5,802 nucleotides of DNA from Bacillota bacterium (lineage in GTDB: Bacteria; Bacillota; UBA4882; UBA8346): positions 1 through 5,802 of the forward strand of contig JAEZJK010000032.1 of the NCBI GenBank assembly GCA_023415835.1, in the 5' to 3' direction. Position numbers and translations under genes: made by a program. The notes beneath the pieces were generated by a model that was not told where the DNA came from, made no database searches, and worked only from the letters and a program-made list of their open reading frames with translations. The stretch's first letter is position 1; each line of letters opens with the position of its first letter. Shown piece by piece: positions 1 through 5,040 of the stretch.

Positions 1-1
1 T

Positions 2-388
2 ACCCATCGGGTAGCGATTTCAAATCAACGTATCGTTAATCTTCAGGATGATCGAGTGACTTTTGCTTGGCGCGATTACAAGGATACGAAACAAACTACC
101 AAGTTGATGACGCTGGATGTTTCGGAATTTATTCGCCGGTTTTTGTTGCATGTTTTGCCCAGCCGGTTTGTGAAGATTAGGCACTACGGTATTTTGAGTA
201 ACCGGAACCGGAATCGTAAGTTAAGGCTTTGTCAACGGCTTACTTTGTCTAAAATCCAGGAATCGCAAAAGCTTTCGATGGTTGATTTATTGTTGAAATT
301 AACCGGTTTGGATCTCCGGGTCTGTCCTTGTTGCAAGCAAGGTAAGATGATAACCAAACAGTTATTGGGCCAGCAATTCCAAACGTAA
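2..388 (+). CDS. IS91-family (Y2, rolling-circle) transposase, C-terminal part
   Basis: This is the last 128 codons of a transposase whose 5' part lies outside the window. The reading frame is open from base 2 and begins THRVAISNQRIVNLQDDR, followed by VTFAWRDYKD, MTLDVSEFIRRFLLHVLP and VKIRHYGILSNRNR. These are hallmark C-terminal blocks of IS91/IS801-type transposases. In the family these blocks follow directly after the YLGRYTHR motif, whose Yx3Y holds the catalytic tyrosines, so the window starts just after the active site. A terminal CPCCKQGKM (a CxxC pair) is also typical of this family. Family members are about 370-400 aa. The GTG at 56 is an internal valine codon, not the start. The enzyme acts by single-strand nicking and rolling-circle transfer. 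The gene runs towards the cassette array, so the element's origin end (3' of the gene in this family) faces the array. Function is confident; whether the upstream part is intact is unknown. Confidence 0.92.
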   Translation, partial: THRVAISNQRIVNLQDDRVTFAWRDYKDTKQTTKLMTLDVSEFIRRFLLHVLPSRFVKIRHYGILSNRNRNRKLRLCQRLTLSKIQESQKLSMVDLLLKLTGLDLRVCPCCKQGKMITKQLLGQQFQT

Positions 389-683
389 CTCCAGTAATTG
401 AATTCTTTTTTTTATGTAGCCTCTCGGGGGAAGGGGGAGTTATGCCCTTTTTTAGCGAAAATGTTACTTTCTCTTCTGATTCTCGATTTACTGAGGCTAA
501 AAAGTTCGACTTTTAACCATGTCAAAGTTGAATTCCGTTTATTGAAACTCCATAGCTGAAGTCGATCGCGGTTTCGTTCATCAGCGTTTTCCCAAAATTG
601 AGCGCAGGTAAATTCAACTTGCTCCAAATGCTACGAGTATTTGGAGCTTTTTTGCCCGCTCAATTTCGGAAACACTCCTATGT
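389..683. mobile_element. Downstream end of IS91-like element and junction with the cassette array (non-coding)
   Basis: No convincing gene is present. In IS91-type elements the origin end lies within a few hundred bases after the transposase stop, so the element must end in this stretch. The family abuts GAAC or CAAG tetranucleotides, seen on this strand as GTTC or CTTG: a GTTC occurs near 574 and a CTTG at 618-621. Either could mark the end, and I cannot choose between them. The left half of the recombination site expected before the GTTAT at 684 is missing from this stretch, so the element probably replaced it. The - strand frame across 412-627 has no recognisable protein features. Confidence 0.45.
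621..653 (+). terminator. Rho-independent terminator after the IS91-family transposase
   Basis: A perfect 9-bp stem, GCTCCAAAT (621-629) with ATTTGGAGC (639-647), has a 9-nt loop and is followed directly by six T residues (648-653). This is a textbook intrinsic terminator on the + strand, the direction of the transposase gene. It would also shield the convergent array from transposase transcription. IS91-family origin ends often carry a hairpin, so it may double as part of the origin; that second role is inference. Confidence 0.8.
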
Positions 684-706
684 GTTATCTGTAGTACGGT
701 CGGCCC
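684..706. repeat. Half of an attC-like site (E0), interrupted by the IS element
   Basis: The segment GTTATCTGTAGTACGG and the following TCGGCCC match the right-hand border of E1 in layout: GTTAT, then a variable arm, then GGCCCTAATNTGAAGG, which is shared with 1992-2007. The partner ATAAC and left stem expected some 170 nt upstream are absent. Bases 666-683 (GGAAACACTCCTATGTGT) would be the right stem arm, and no complement to them is found in 391-660. Confidence 0.65.
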
Positions 707-718
707 TAATATGAAGGA

Positions 719-732
719 CGACAAGGATGTCG
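719..732. repeat. Short hairpin at the 3' end of gene unit 1
   Basis: CGAC (719-722) pairs with GTCG (729-732) around the loop AAGGAT. It sits 14 nt beyond the stop of the tandem GNAT gene. It is the weakest of the small hairpins that lie after every gene in the array. There is no T-run on the gene strand, so it is not a standard terminator. Confidence 0.4.
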
Positions 733-746
733 ACCACTTATACTAC

Positions 747-1637
747 TTACTTTTTCATCCATTTTGTAGCTGTCGAAAACGGGTAAAATCCAATACTGTA
801 ATAAAATTGTTGTGAAGAACCAACCAAAGCCTTATTTGCTCCAAGTTCTCCGACACGACGGATTCCTTCTAAAACTGCTACCTTACCTAATCCCATCTTG
901 CGATAATTAGGATCAGTTGCTACGGGTTCTACTACTGCATAGCCTGCTTTAGGATCAAACCACATTCCACAATAAGAAGCAAAATTTCCATCTAGTGTAA
1001 CTACTGCTATTTTTAAATTTAAGTCCACATTTGGCCGAACCATCTCTTCTTTAAGTAACTGTTCTTTTTCTTTAGAAAATTGAAACTCCCCTTCACCATC
1101 CAACTCATGGTTAAACCCTTTCCATAAAACACGCCCATATTGATATAGGTCATAAGTTTCCTTCATAGTAGTGATATGAAATCCTTCTGGTAATTTATAT
1201 GCCATAGATGCTTTATCTAAGTAAAAAATTGCATCGCTTTCTTTATCCTTTGTAGCAACAAATCCAAATCCGGCTGCAATATTCTGAAATTCTAAATCAG
1301 TATCAATAATCACTACACCCAATTGCCTATCCTTGGAAAGATTATCTATCGCATATAATAATATTTCCTTTTTTAAATATACATAATCCGGCAAAGTCAA
1401 ACAAAAGGCATTTCCAAGCTGACAATCAAAAGTTGCTAAACCAACGATTTCTCCTTCATTCTCCCATATACCGATTTTTTTTACAGCAGACCTATCTAAA
1501 TAACTATGTGTTATCATCCAATCCCATCTTGCGTATGTATATTCAGAATACCCTAATTTTACTAAAAACGTTCTTACCATGTAGTAATCTTCGGTAATAC
1601 CTGATTGCTCGGTATAATTCCTAAATTGTATTGACAT
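747..1637 (-). CDS. GNAT family N-acetyltransferase, tandem-domain (296 aa)
   Basis: Predicted cytosolic enzyme that transfers an acetyl group from acetyl-CoA to an amine; the substrate is not identifiable. At 296 aa it is about twice a single GNAT fold. The C-terminal half (about 155-296) is a clear GNAT domain: beta-strand AVVEPVATDPNYR leads into the acetyl-CoA pyrophosphate-binding loop RKMGLGK (246-252, the Q/RxxGxG/A motif), and the end carries the typical FYYSIGFYPF. The N-terminal half (about 1-140) has the order of a degenerate GNAT domain (GIWENEGEIVGLATF at 56-70, FQNIAAGFGF at 117-126) without a clear CoA loop, so it is probably structural or substrate-binding. The ATG at 1637 has GGAG (1646-1649) 8 nt upstream. 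It is the sole gene of its unit; a 165-nt leader separates it from the unit end and contains a strong hairpin. Family certain, substrate unknown. Confidence 0.9.
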   Translation of the reverse strand: MSIQFRNYTEQSGITEDYYMVRTFLVKLGYSEYTYARWDWMITHSYLDRSAVKKIGIWENEGEIVGLATFDCQLGNAFCLTLPDYVYLKKEILLYAIDNLSKDRQLGVVIIDTDLEFQNIAAGFGFVATKDKESDAIFYLDKASMAYKLPEGFHITTMKETYDLYQYGRVLWKGFNHELDGEGEFQFSKEKEQLLKEEMVRPNVDLNLKIAVVTLDGNFASYCGMWFDPKAGYAVVEPVATDPNYRKMGLGKVAVLEGIRRVGELGANKALVGSSQQFYYSIGFYPFSTATKWMKK

Positions 1638-1765
1638 GTATAATTCTCCATTTTGTTATGGTTTTATCAACAACTCAATCAAACATTCTCAATCTACTCT
1701 AGAATTGCTCCCGCAAAAATCTTTTAACTTCTTTTTTACCATCTTTATTACCTTCCTTTTTCATA

Positions 1766-1782
1766 GCGGCCACGATGGCCGC
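1766..1782. repeat. Cassette 5'-end hairpin (leader of the tandem GNAT gene)
   Basis: GCGGCC (1766-1771) pairs perfectly with GGCCGC (1777-1782) around the loop ACGAT. It lies inside the private terminal repeat, about 130 nt ahead of the start codon in the sense of the gene. Hairpins with the same loop occur at the equivalent place in the next two units (2990-3008, 3868-3884). Role unknown: mRNA 5'-end structure, attenuation, or part of the recombination site. Confidence 0.6.
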
Positions 1783-1802
1783 CGCCTTTCGCCGTATTAC
1801 AG

Positions 1803-1979
1803 ATAACGTCCCGGCATTTGAGACGTCCGCGCGGCCTAAGCCGGGCTTCCCCAGTTCCAGCCCCATTTAGCCCGGCGGGTCTTACAGGACTTGGCCGCGC
1901 GGATGTGGCTTGGTCGCCCAACTTTTTCGATCATCATCCTCGTGAGGCGACCAAGCCCGAAGCTCAAATGCCGTGTTAT
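1803..1979. repeat. attC-like recombination site E1 (class I)
   Basis: A 177-nt nested palindrome from ATAAC (1803-1807) to GTTAT (1975-1979). Inner arms CGGCATTTGAG (1812-1822) and CTCAAATGCCG (1963-1973) are perfect. Two side hairpins follow: TCCGCGCGGCC (1826-1836) with GGCCGCGCGGA (1893-1903), itself containing GCCGGGC/GCCCGG and a TTACAG loop (1882-1887); and GGCTTGGTCGCC (1907-1918) with GGCGACCAAGCC (1946-1957). The result is a Y-shaped fold. The spacer between core and stem is unequal: GTCC on the left, a single T on the right. Much of the inner part is shared with E2. Frames that stay open through it on both strands are a by-product of the palindrome. Confidence 0.75.
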
Positions 1980-2005
1980 CGGCTGTGCGGCGGCCCTAAT
2001 TTGAA

Positions 2006-2025
2006 GGTCGCCAGGGATGGCGACC
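2006..2025. repeat. Hairpin after the SLATT gene
   Basis: GGTCGCC (2006-2012) pairs perfectly with GGCGACC (2019-2025) around a 6-nt loop, 21 nt beyond the SLATT stop. In the gene sense it is followed by TTCAAATT, which is too poor in T for a firm terminator call. The stem sequence also resembles the GGTCGCC arm inside E1 (1912-1918), so alternative folds with E1 are possible. Confidence 0.5.
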
Positions 2026-2046
2026 TCCCACACGATCTTTTGTGTC

Positions 2047-2496
2047 TTATTCTTTCGCGTCTTCTTCTTCATCCGTTTTTTCCATATGAGTTGTAACCCA
2101 AAGGCTATTTTCTCGGGAAATAAGTGATTCGACCCTTTCTACAAACAGAGCCTCCTTATCGCTGGTATCAGAATAAGCATCTAGCCCTGCATCATAAAAG
2201 TATTTTTCTTTCTTTAAAGTTTCGGATATTGTTCTATAATTTATCCAGTTCTCTTGAAACTTAAATGTTTTTAATGCCGTTGTGCCAATCGCCAGAAAAA
2301 TGGAAATCGCTATTGTTATCCACTGATGTGTTTTAGGGATTGATGCTATTAGAACAGGAATAGACGCCGATAATACAATGACACCCCATTGAAATGCATA
2401 ATAAAAACGCTTGTTTCGGGTTGCCCTGTCACTGTACCAATCTATCTGATTCTGATATCGTTTGGTTTGATATTCTTCAAACTTGGCCTGCTCCAT
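2047..2496 (-). CDS. SLATT / DUF4231 two-transmembrane protein, putative membrane effector (149 aa)
   Basis: Predicted inner-membrane protein of the SLATT superfamily (2TM proteins linked by comparative genomics to SMODS, SLOG and TIR nucleotide-signalling systems). An N-terminal helix (1-30) with Y-x6-W-Y (YQNQIDWYSDRATRNKR) ends in a basic stretch. Two hydrophobic segments follow, about 32-53 and 57-76, separated by a short PKTHQ turn. Then comes a long soluble helical region with the DUF4231 signature FQENWINYRTISETLKKEK (80-98) and YDAGLDAY. The region FVERVESLISRENSLW (118-133) is also typical, and the tail is acidic (EKTDEEEDAKE). The ATG at 2496 has GAGGTGA (2501-2507), which overlaps the TGA stop of the TIR gene 9 nt upstream, implying translational coupling. 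Inferred role: pore-forming or membrane-disrupting effector switched on by a product of the TIR enzyme. The fold is well supported; the activity is inference. Confidence 0.85.
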   Translation of the reverse strand: MEQAKFEEYQTKRYQNQIDWYSDRATRNKRFYYAFQWGVIVLSASIPVLIASIPKTHQWITIAISIFLAIGTTALKTFKFQENWINYRTISETLKKEKYFYDAGLDAYSDTSDKEALFVERVESLISRENSLWVTTHMEKTDEEEDAKE

Positions 2497-2505
2497 AATG
2501 TCACC

Positions 2506-2913
2506 TCAAGCGTTTCTTCGAATAGTATCAACAATGCTTGATGTATTCCATCCAACTATCTCTTTGGCAGCATCTTGTACTGCTTGAGGTATTCTTTCTG
2601 AACCCCAGGGCTTAATCCCTACAATTGGTTTTTCTAACGATTTTGCAAAATCAATTTCGATTTGTATCCAGTCACTATAACTTACATACATACCGGCAAG
2701 AATCAAGACGACTTCTACGGGACGAATTTGACCTCTAAGCTTCTCTTTAAGCTTTTCCTTATTGTTTGCATCGATAGGATCATGTTGAGGTACGCTATAA
2801 TTGGAGTAAATGAAATTTGGAGCCTCATCTAACATTTTGACTATTCTCTTGTAATCATCATCATACTTCCAGGCGTGGCTAATAAAAAGTCGATATCTGT
2901 GTAATTCTGGCAT
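2506..2913 (-). CDS. TIR-like (DUF1863 / MTH538-type) domain protein, putative NAD-processing sensor (135 aa)
   Basis: A stand-alone TIR-like domain of the type also found in Thoeris ThsB proteins. It opens with the beta-A strand and box-1 motif YRLFISHAWKYDDDY (7-21 from the chosen start), then FIYSNYSVPQHDPID, typical of DUF1863. The strand EVVLILAGMYVSYSDW follows, then IQIEIDFAKSLEKPIVGIKPWG. The glutamate of IQIEIDFA, residue 86, sits where the catalytic Glu of NAD-cleaving TIRs lies. Start choice: the ATG at 2913 has a perfect AGGAGG 9 nt upstream. An in-frame ATG at 2967 would add 18 poorly conserved residues and has a Shine-Dalgarno only 1 nt away. The SLATT gene starts 9 nt after the stop, so this is a tight operon. 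Inferred role: on phage infection, converts NAD+ into a signal nucleotide that opens the SLATT partner, or depletes NAD+ directly. The family is confident; the pathway is inference. Confidence 0.85.
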   Translation of the reverse strand: MPELHRYRLFISHAWKYDDDYKRIVKMLDEAPNFIYSNYSVPQHDPIDANNKEKLKEKLRGQIRPVEVVLILAGMYVSYSDWIQIEIDFAKSLEKPIVGIKPWGSERIPQAVQDAAKEIVGWNTSSIVDTIRRNA

Positions 2914-2922
2914 CAATACATT

Positions 2923-2928
2923 CCTCCT
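2923..2928 (-). promoter_or_regulatory. Ribosome binding site that sets the TIR gene start
   Basis: The gene-sense AGGAGG is a perfect Shine-Dalgarno, 9 nt before the ATG at 2913. It decides against the longer in-frame start at 2967. Confidence 0.85.
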
Positions 2929-2989
2929 ATTTTTTTCCCCATGACAAGAGTAGCGATCCTTAATCATCCCTCCAATCCCCTATTTGCTT

Positions 2990-3008
2990 GGCGGCTACGA
3001 TGGCCGCC
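2990..3008. repeat. Cassette 5'-end hairpin (leader of the TIR-SLATT operon)
   Basis: GGCGGC (2990-2995) pairs with GCCGCC (3003-3008) around TACGATG. Same position and ACGAT loop as the leader hairpins at 1766-1782 and 3868-3884. Confidence 0.6.
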
Positions 3009-3024
3009 CGTCGCCGCATGGCCG

Positions 3025-3210
3025 ATAACGTCCGGCGGTTTGAGACGTCCGTCCAGCCTAAGCCTGGACACTTCTTTGATTCCACTTTCCCAGGCGGGTC
3101 TTACAGGACTTGGCTGGACGGATGTGGGCGTGCCAACTTCTTGACATGACATCATCGACAATTCTTCATGAGTCAGATCCCACGCCCCTTGCTCAAACCC
3201 AGCCTGTTAT
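3025..3210. repeat. attC-like recombination site E2 (class I)
   Basis: A 186-nt nested palindrome from ATAAC (3025-3029) to GTTAT (3206-3210). Inner arms are GGTTTGAG (3037-3044) and CTCAAACC (3192-3199). Side hairpin one: TCCGTCCAGCC (3048-3058) with GGCTGGACGGA (3112-3122), holding GCCTGG/CCAGGC and the TTACAG loop (3101-3106). Side hairpin two: GGGCGTG (3126-3132) with CACGCCC (3181-3187). It shares TTTGAGACGTCCG and GGGTCTTACAGGACTTGGC with E1, but the stem bases have changed on both arms (CGCGCGG in E1, CGTCCAG here). These compensatory differences argue that the fold itself is selected. Left spacer GTCC, right spacer T. Confidence 0.75.
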
Positions 3211-3239
3211 ACGTAGTAGTGTGGCCCCGCGAAGTCAGA

Positions 3240-3255
3240 GCCGCACGGATGCGGC
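3240..3255. repeat. Hairpin at the 3' end of the RimJ/RimL-type GNAT gene
   Basis: GCCGC (3240-3244) pairs with GCGGC (3251-3255) around ACGGAT, 4 nt beyond the stop codon. There is no T-run in the gene sense, so termination is uncertain. The loop resembles those of the other gene-end hairpins (GGAT core). Confidence 0.5.
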
Positions 3256-3259
3256 GGCC

Positions 3260-3808
3260 TTACGATTTCATTTTTACCCATTCTTCTTTTAAAATAGCAT
3301 ACTCATATGTATCATGCCAAATCGGTTCACCTTGTTTATCAAATTTAAAATATTTAGTTTTAAGTAAATGCCCTTCCCGTCGCATTCTTAGCCGTTCTAA
3401 TAATTTCCATGATGATGTATTTAAAGGGTTACACTTTGCGATTATTCTTCGGACTTCTAATTGTTCGAACCCATAATCTAATATTTTTTTACAACTTTCT
3501 GTTGCATAGCCTTTTCCGTAATATAAAGGATTAAAAACATAACCTATTTCCCATGTTAAAAATTCTTTAGGTTCTTGTTGTTTAAAATATATGTTTCCAA
3601 CTAATTTACCATTTTCTTTCAAACAAACTGCCCAAAAAGCATCTTGTTTTGCACGATTTATAGCCTCTTCTTTACACTTCTCTTCTGAAAAAACATCATA
3701 AGGTTCATATTTAACAACCTCTTCTAGAGAGAGGTATTCATATAAATCTTTCCAATCTTCATTAGTGAATTTTCTCAATATCAATCTTTCCGTTTCTAAA
3801 TTTGACAA
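3260..3808 (-). CDS. GNAT acetyltransferase, RimJ/RimL type (182 aa)
   Basis: Predicted cytosolic acetyl-CoA-dependent N-acetyltransferase of the RimJ/RimL group. Members acetylate protein N-termini or small molecules, and many accessory copies are of unknown substrate. The layout is complete: LETERLILRKFTNEDW at the N-terminus (4-19), WAVCLKENGKLVGNIYF (59-75), then EIGYVFNPLYYGKGYATES (87-105) containing the acetyl-CoA loop YYGKGYA. RRIIAKCNPLNTSSWKLLE (120-138), the strand-helix with the family's N-x-x-S, comes next. The usual LEKLGMRREG motif reads LERLRMRREG, with Arg in place of the common Gly at 141. Length is normal for the group. The start is TTG at 3808 with GAGGAG (3815-3820) 6 nt upstream; no better ATG is near. 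It is alone in its unit. Family certain, substrate unknown. Confidence 0.9.
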   Translation of the reverse strand: MSNLETERLILRKFTNEDWKDLYEYLSLEEVVKYEPYDVFSEEKCKEEAINRAKQDAFWAVCLKENGKLVGNIYFKQQEPKEFLTWEIGYVFNPLYYGKGYATESCKKILDYGFEQLEVRRIIAKCNPLNTSSWKLLERLRMRREGHLLKTKYFKFDKQGEPIWHDTYEYAILKEEWVKMKS

Positions 3809-3867
3809 GTTTTTCTCCTCGAAATAATGTTTTTTAATTCATCTTTGAACTACTTTCATAAATAACT

Positions 3868-3884
3868 CGCCACACGATGTGGCG
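3868..3884. repeat. Cassette 5'-end hairpin (leader of the RimJ/RimL-type GNAT gene)
   Basis: CGCCAC (3868-3873) pairs perfectly with GTGGCG (3879-3884) around the loop ACGAT, identical in loop to 1766-1782. It lies about 60 nt before the start codon in the gene sense. Confidence 0.6.
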
Positions 3885-3906
3885 TTGGTTTTGCCCACTA
3901 TTACGT

Positions 3907-4077
3907 ATAACGTCTCGCGTGTTCCCGACGCCGATGAGCCTAGCGTTACAGCGCTTGGCGAATCGGTGTGGCGCGCCCCTTCATGAATCAACCCTCAAAA
4001 CCAACATCATGAATAATAACTTCATTGACCTAACCCACTTTATCTATCCGCGCCCGTTAGCGGGAACACGCTGTTAT
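3907..4077. repeat. attC-like recombination site E3 (class II)
   Basis: A 171-nt nested palindrome from ATAAC (3907-3911) to GTTAT (4073-4077). Perfect inner arms are GCGTGTTCCCG (3917-3927) and CGGGAACACGC (4061-4071). The side hairpin is CCGAT (3931-3935) with ATCGG (3962-3966), holding AGCG-TTACAG-CGCT (3942-3955). A second short arm, GGCGCG near 3970, can pair with CGCGCC near 4049. It shares CGACGCCGNTGAG, CGGTGTGG and TCATGAAT with E4, and the TTACAGNNCTTGGC motif with E1 and E2. Left spacer GTCTC, right spacer T. The + strand open frame across this site has no protein features. Confidence 0.75.
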
Positions 4078-4108
4078 GCGAAGTATGGCACATCGGCCCA
4101 ATTTTTAA

Positions 4109-4125
4109 GCAGCTAGGATGGCTGC
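4109..4125. repeat. Hairpin overlapping the methyltransferase stop codon
   Basis: GCAGC (4109-4113) pairs with GCTGC (4121-4125) around TAGGATG. The gene's TAG stop (4113-4115) lies at the stem-loop boundary, so the last residues of the protein are encoded by the hairpin. In the gene sense it is followed by TTAAAAATT, which could give weak termination. Confidence 0.55.
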
Positions 4126-4751
4126 ACTTTCATATTATTTTTTTGAAATATGTACGACTTCCAGTTATATTCAATAAAACTATTGTCTAAATAACCTTCT
4201 TTTAAAAATACTAATCCATATTTTTTTAAATAACCCTCAATTTGTTCTTTTGTATATTGATATACTGTTCTACGCAGTTTTTTACCATCCACTGTAAGGT
4301 CGGACATTCTTTCGTTTATTCCTTCACCTTCTTGAATTATTATAAGTAAATAGCCTTTATCCTTAATAATTTCTGACGTTCTTTTAATTACATTTTCAAT
4401 TTTATCTGGCTCAATATGTATTAAAGAGGCACTTGAAAAAACACCATCAAACATTCCAAATCTTTTATCTAGTTCATTAAAATCCATAATTTCAAATTTA
4501 CAATTTTTACATCTTTCTTTAGCAATTCTTATGTTCTCTTCACTAAAATCAATTCCCAATACTTCTGCACCTTCATTATTCAAGCGCATACTTTCATATC
4601 CAGTACCACAACCTAAATCCAAAATTCTTGGTTTTAACGACATTAATGATAAAAATTCTTTAATAGAGGGAAGTAAAATATCATTTGAATACCATTCATC
4701 AGCTGTTCTCTCGGCCATTAAATCATAAAATTCTTTAATATCGTTTTTCAT
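4113..4751 (-). CDS. Class I SAM-dependent methyltransferase (212 aa)
   Basis: Predicted cytosolic methyltransferase with the Rossmann-type fold of the Methyltransf_11/25 group, acting most likely on a small molecule; the acceptor is not identifiable. N-terminal cap FYDLMAERTADEWYSNDILL (8-27), then SAM-binding motif I ILDLGCGTGYES (43-54). The acidic end of strand 2 is in VLGIDFSEENI (D68), and IMDFNEL (88-94) probably contacts the adenine. Motif IV is FDGVFSSASLIHI (101-113), followed by a strand GYLLIIIQEGEG. The C-terminus YQYTKEQIEGYLKKYGLVFL (164-183) is the usual final strand-helix. Length is normal. The ATG at 4751 has only a weak GGGGT Shine-Dalgarno (4757-4761). It is the most AT-rich, lysine- and isoleucine-rich gene here, suggesting a different donor. 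Its stop lies inside the 3' hairpin. rRNA or antibiotic methylation is possible but nothing in the sequence points to it. Confidence 0.9.
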   Translation of the reverse strand: MKNDIKEFYDLMAERTADEWYSNDILLPSIKEFLSLMSLKPRILDLGCGTGYESMRLNNEGAEVLGIDFSEENIRIAKERCKNCKFEIMDFNELDKRFGMFDGVFSSASLIHIEPDKIENVIKRTSEIIKDKGYLLIIIQEGEGINERMSDLTVDGKKLRRTVYQYTKEQIEGYLKKYGLVFLKEGYLDNSFIEYNWKSYIFQKNNMKVQPS

Positions 4752-4786
4752 TTTTTACCCCAATTTTTCGCTTTCAAAATCGAATT

Positions 4787-4811
4787 TTTGCCCGTCACGA
4801 GGACGGGCAAA
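4787..4811. repeat. Cassette 5'-end hairpin (leader of the methyltransferase gene)
   Basis: TTTGCCCGT (4787-4795) pairs with ACGGGCAAA (4803-4811) around CACGAGG, a perfect 9-bp stem. It sits in the position of the other leader hairpins. It has the look of a terminator, but a T-run follows it on neither strand. Confidence 0.6.
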
Positions 4812-4831
4812 CCTCGTGTGCCATATTTCGC

Positions 4832-5000
4832 ATAACGGTCCAGGTTACCGACGCCGCTGAGTTTTAGTGCTCGCACTTAACGAAGCGGTGTGGTGCGCAA
4901 ACATCATGAATATACTTCATTGAGTTAAAATCGTGAATCAGCCATCTTCTTCGAACAACATCTTCGAATTACCGCACCCGAAGCGGTAACCTGTTGTTAT
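4832..5000. repeat. attC-like recombination site E4 (class II)
   Basis: A 169-nt nested palindrome from ATAAC (4832-4836) to GTTAT (4996-5000). Perfect inner arms are CAGGTTACCG (4841-4850) and CGGTAACCTG (4984-4993). The side hairpin is CCGCT (4854-4858) with AGCGG (4884-4888), holding AGTGC/GCACT (4866-4877) instead of the TTACAG loop. A second arm, GGTGCG near 4892, can pair with CGCACC near 4975. It shares CGACGCCGNTGAG, CGGTGTGG and CATCATGAAT with E3. Left spacer GGTC, right spacer TT. Confidence 0.75.
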
Positions 5001-5040
5001 GTGTCGTACCTGACCTGGGCAGCAGTTATTCGCTTTCACG

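Larger units (their letters stand above)
684..1807 (-). mobile_element. Gene unit 1 (tandem GNAT) with private terminal inverted repeats
   Basis: The left end GTTATCTGTAGTACGG (684-699) pairs with the right end CCGTATTACAGATAAC (1792-1807) at 15 of 16 positions; the exception is a G-T pair on the + strand. The unit contains one GNAT gene. Its distal (left) recombination site survives only as the half beginning at 684, because the IS91-like element lies against it. The coordinates given span the two private repeats. Confidence 0.7.
1975..3029 (-). mobile_element. Gene unit 2 (TIR-SLATT operon) with private terminal inverted repeats
   Basis: The left end GTTATCGGCTGTGCGGCG (1975-1992) and right end CGCCGCATGGCCGATAAC (3012-3029) pair over 18 positions. 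Both deviations are G-T wobbles on the + strand. This is the only unit with two genes. That fits a functional requirement that the pair move together. Confidence 0.7.
3206..3911 (-). mobile_element. Gene unit 3 (RimJ/RimL-type GNAT) with private terminal inverted repeats
   Basis: The left end GTTATACGTAGTAGTG (3206-3221) pairs with the right end CACTATTACGTATAAC (3896-3911) at 15 of 16 positions. The one deviation is a G-T pair on the + strand. The unit contains a single gene. Confidence 0.7.
4073..4836 (-). mobile_element. Gene unit 4 (methyltransferase) with private terminal inverted repeats
   Basis: The left end GTTATGCGAAGTATGGCACA (4073-4092) pairs with the right end TGTGCCATATTTCGCATAAC (4817-4836) at 19 of 20 positions. 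The one deviation is a G-T pair on the + strand. It is the best-matched private repeat in the window. Confidence 0.72.

Noticed and set aside
412..627. 71-codon open frame on the - strand between the transposase and the array
   Set aside because: No recognisable domain, no Shine-Dalgarno of note, and it covers the stretch where the IS element must end; judged chance.
1699..1764. Small - strand frame (MKKEGNKDGKKEVKRFLREQF) in the leader of the tandem GNAT gene
   Set aside because: Only 21 residues, no good Shine-Dalgarno, and the start lies against the leader hairpin; a leader peptide or decayed gene remnant is possible but not supported.
1818..2096. Open frames on both strands across E1 and into the SLATT gene end
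   Set aside because: They exist because the GC-rich palindrome lacks stop codons; the peptides are low-complexity Arg/Pro-rich with no family features, and they overlap the well-supported SLATT gene.
2914..2967. Longer TIR protein starting 18 codons upstream
   Set aside because: The upstream ATG has GGAGG only 1 nt away, the added residues look non-conserved, and the ATG at 2913 has an ideally placed AGGAGG.
2941..3476. Several overlapping open frames on both strands across E2 and into the RimJ/RimL-type GNAT gene
   Set aside because: Palindrome by-products or antisense shadows of a clear gene, with no domain or ribosome binding site support.
3877..4116. + strand open frame across E3
   Set aside because: Coincides with the attC-like structure; no protein features.
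4531..4728. + strand open frame opposite the methyltransferase gene
   Set aside because: Antisense shadow of motif I and surrounding codons of a confident methyltransferase.
4787..4811. Terminator or riboswitch in the methyltransferase leader
   Set aside because: The stem is strong, but no T-run follows on either strand, and no known riboswitch core is recognisable; kept only as a leader hairpin.
1803..5000. The four palindromes as copies of one MITE or REP-like family
   Set aside because: Inner blocks are shared, but the outer arms are private to each gene unit and pair across the gene, which dispersed MITEs would not do; gene and element alternate strictly.
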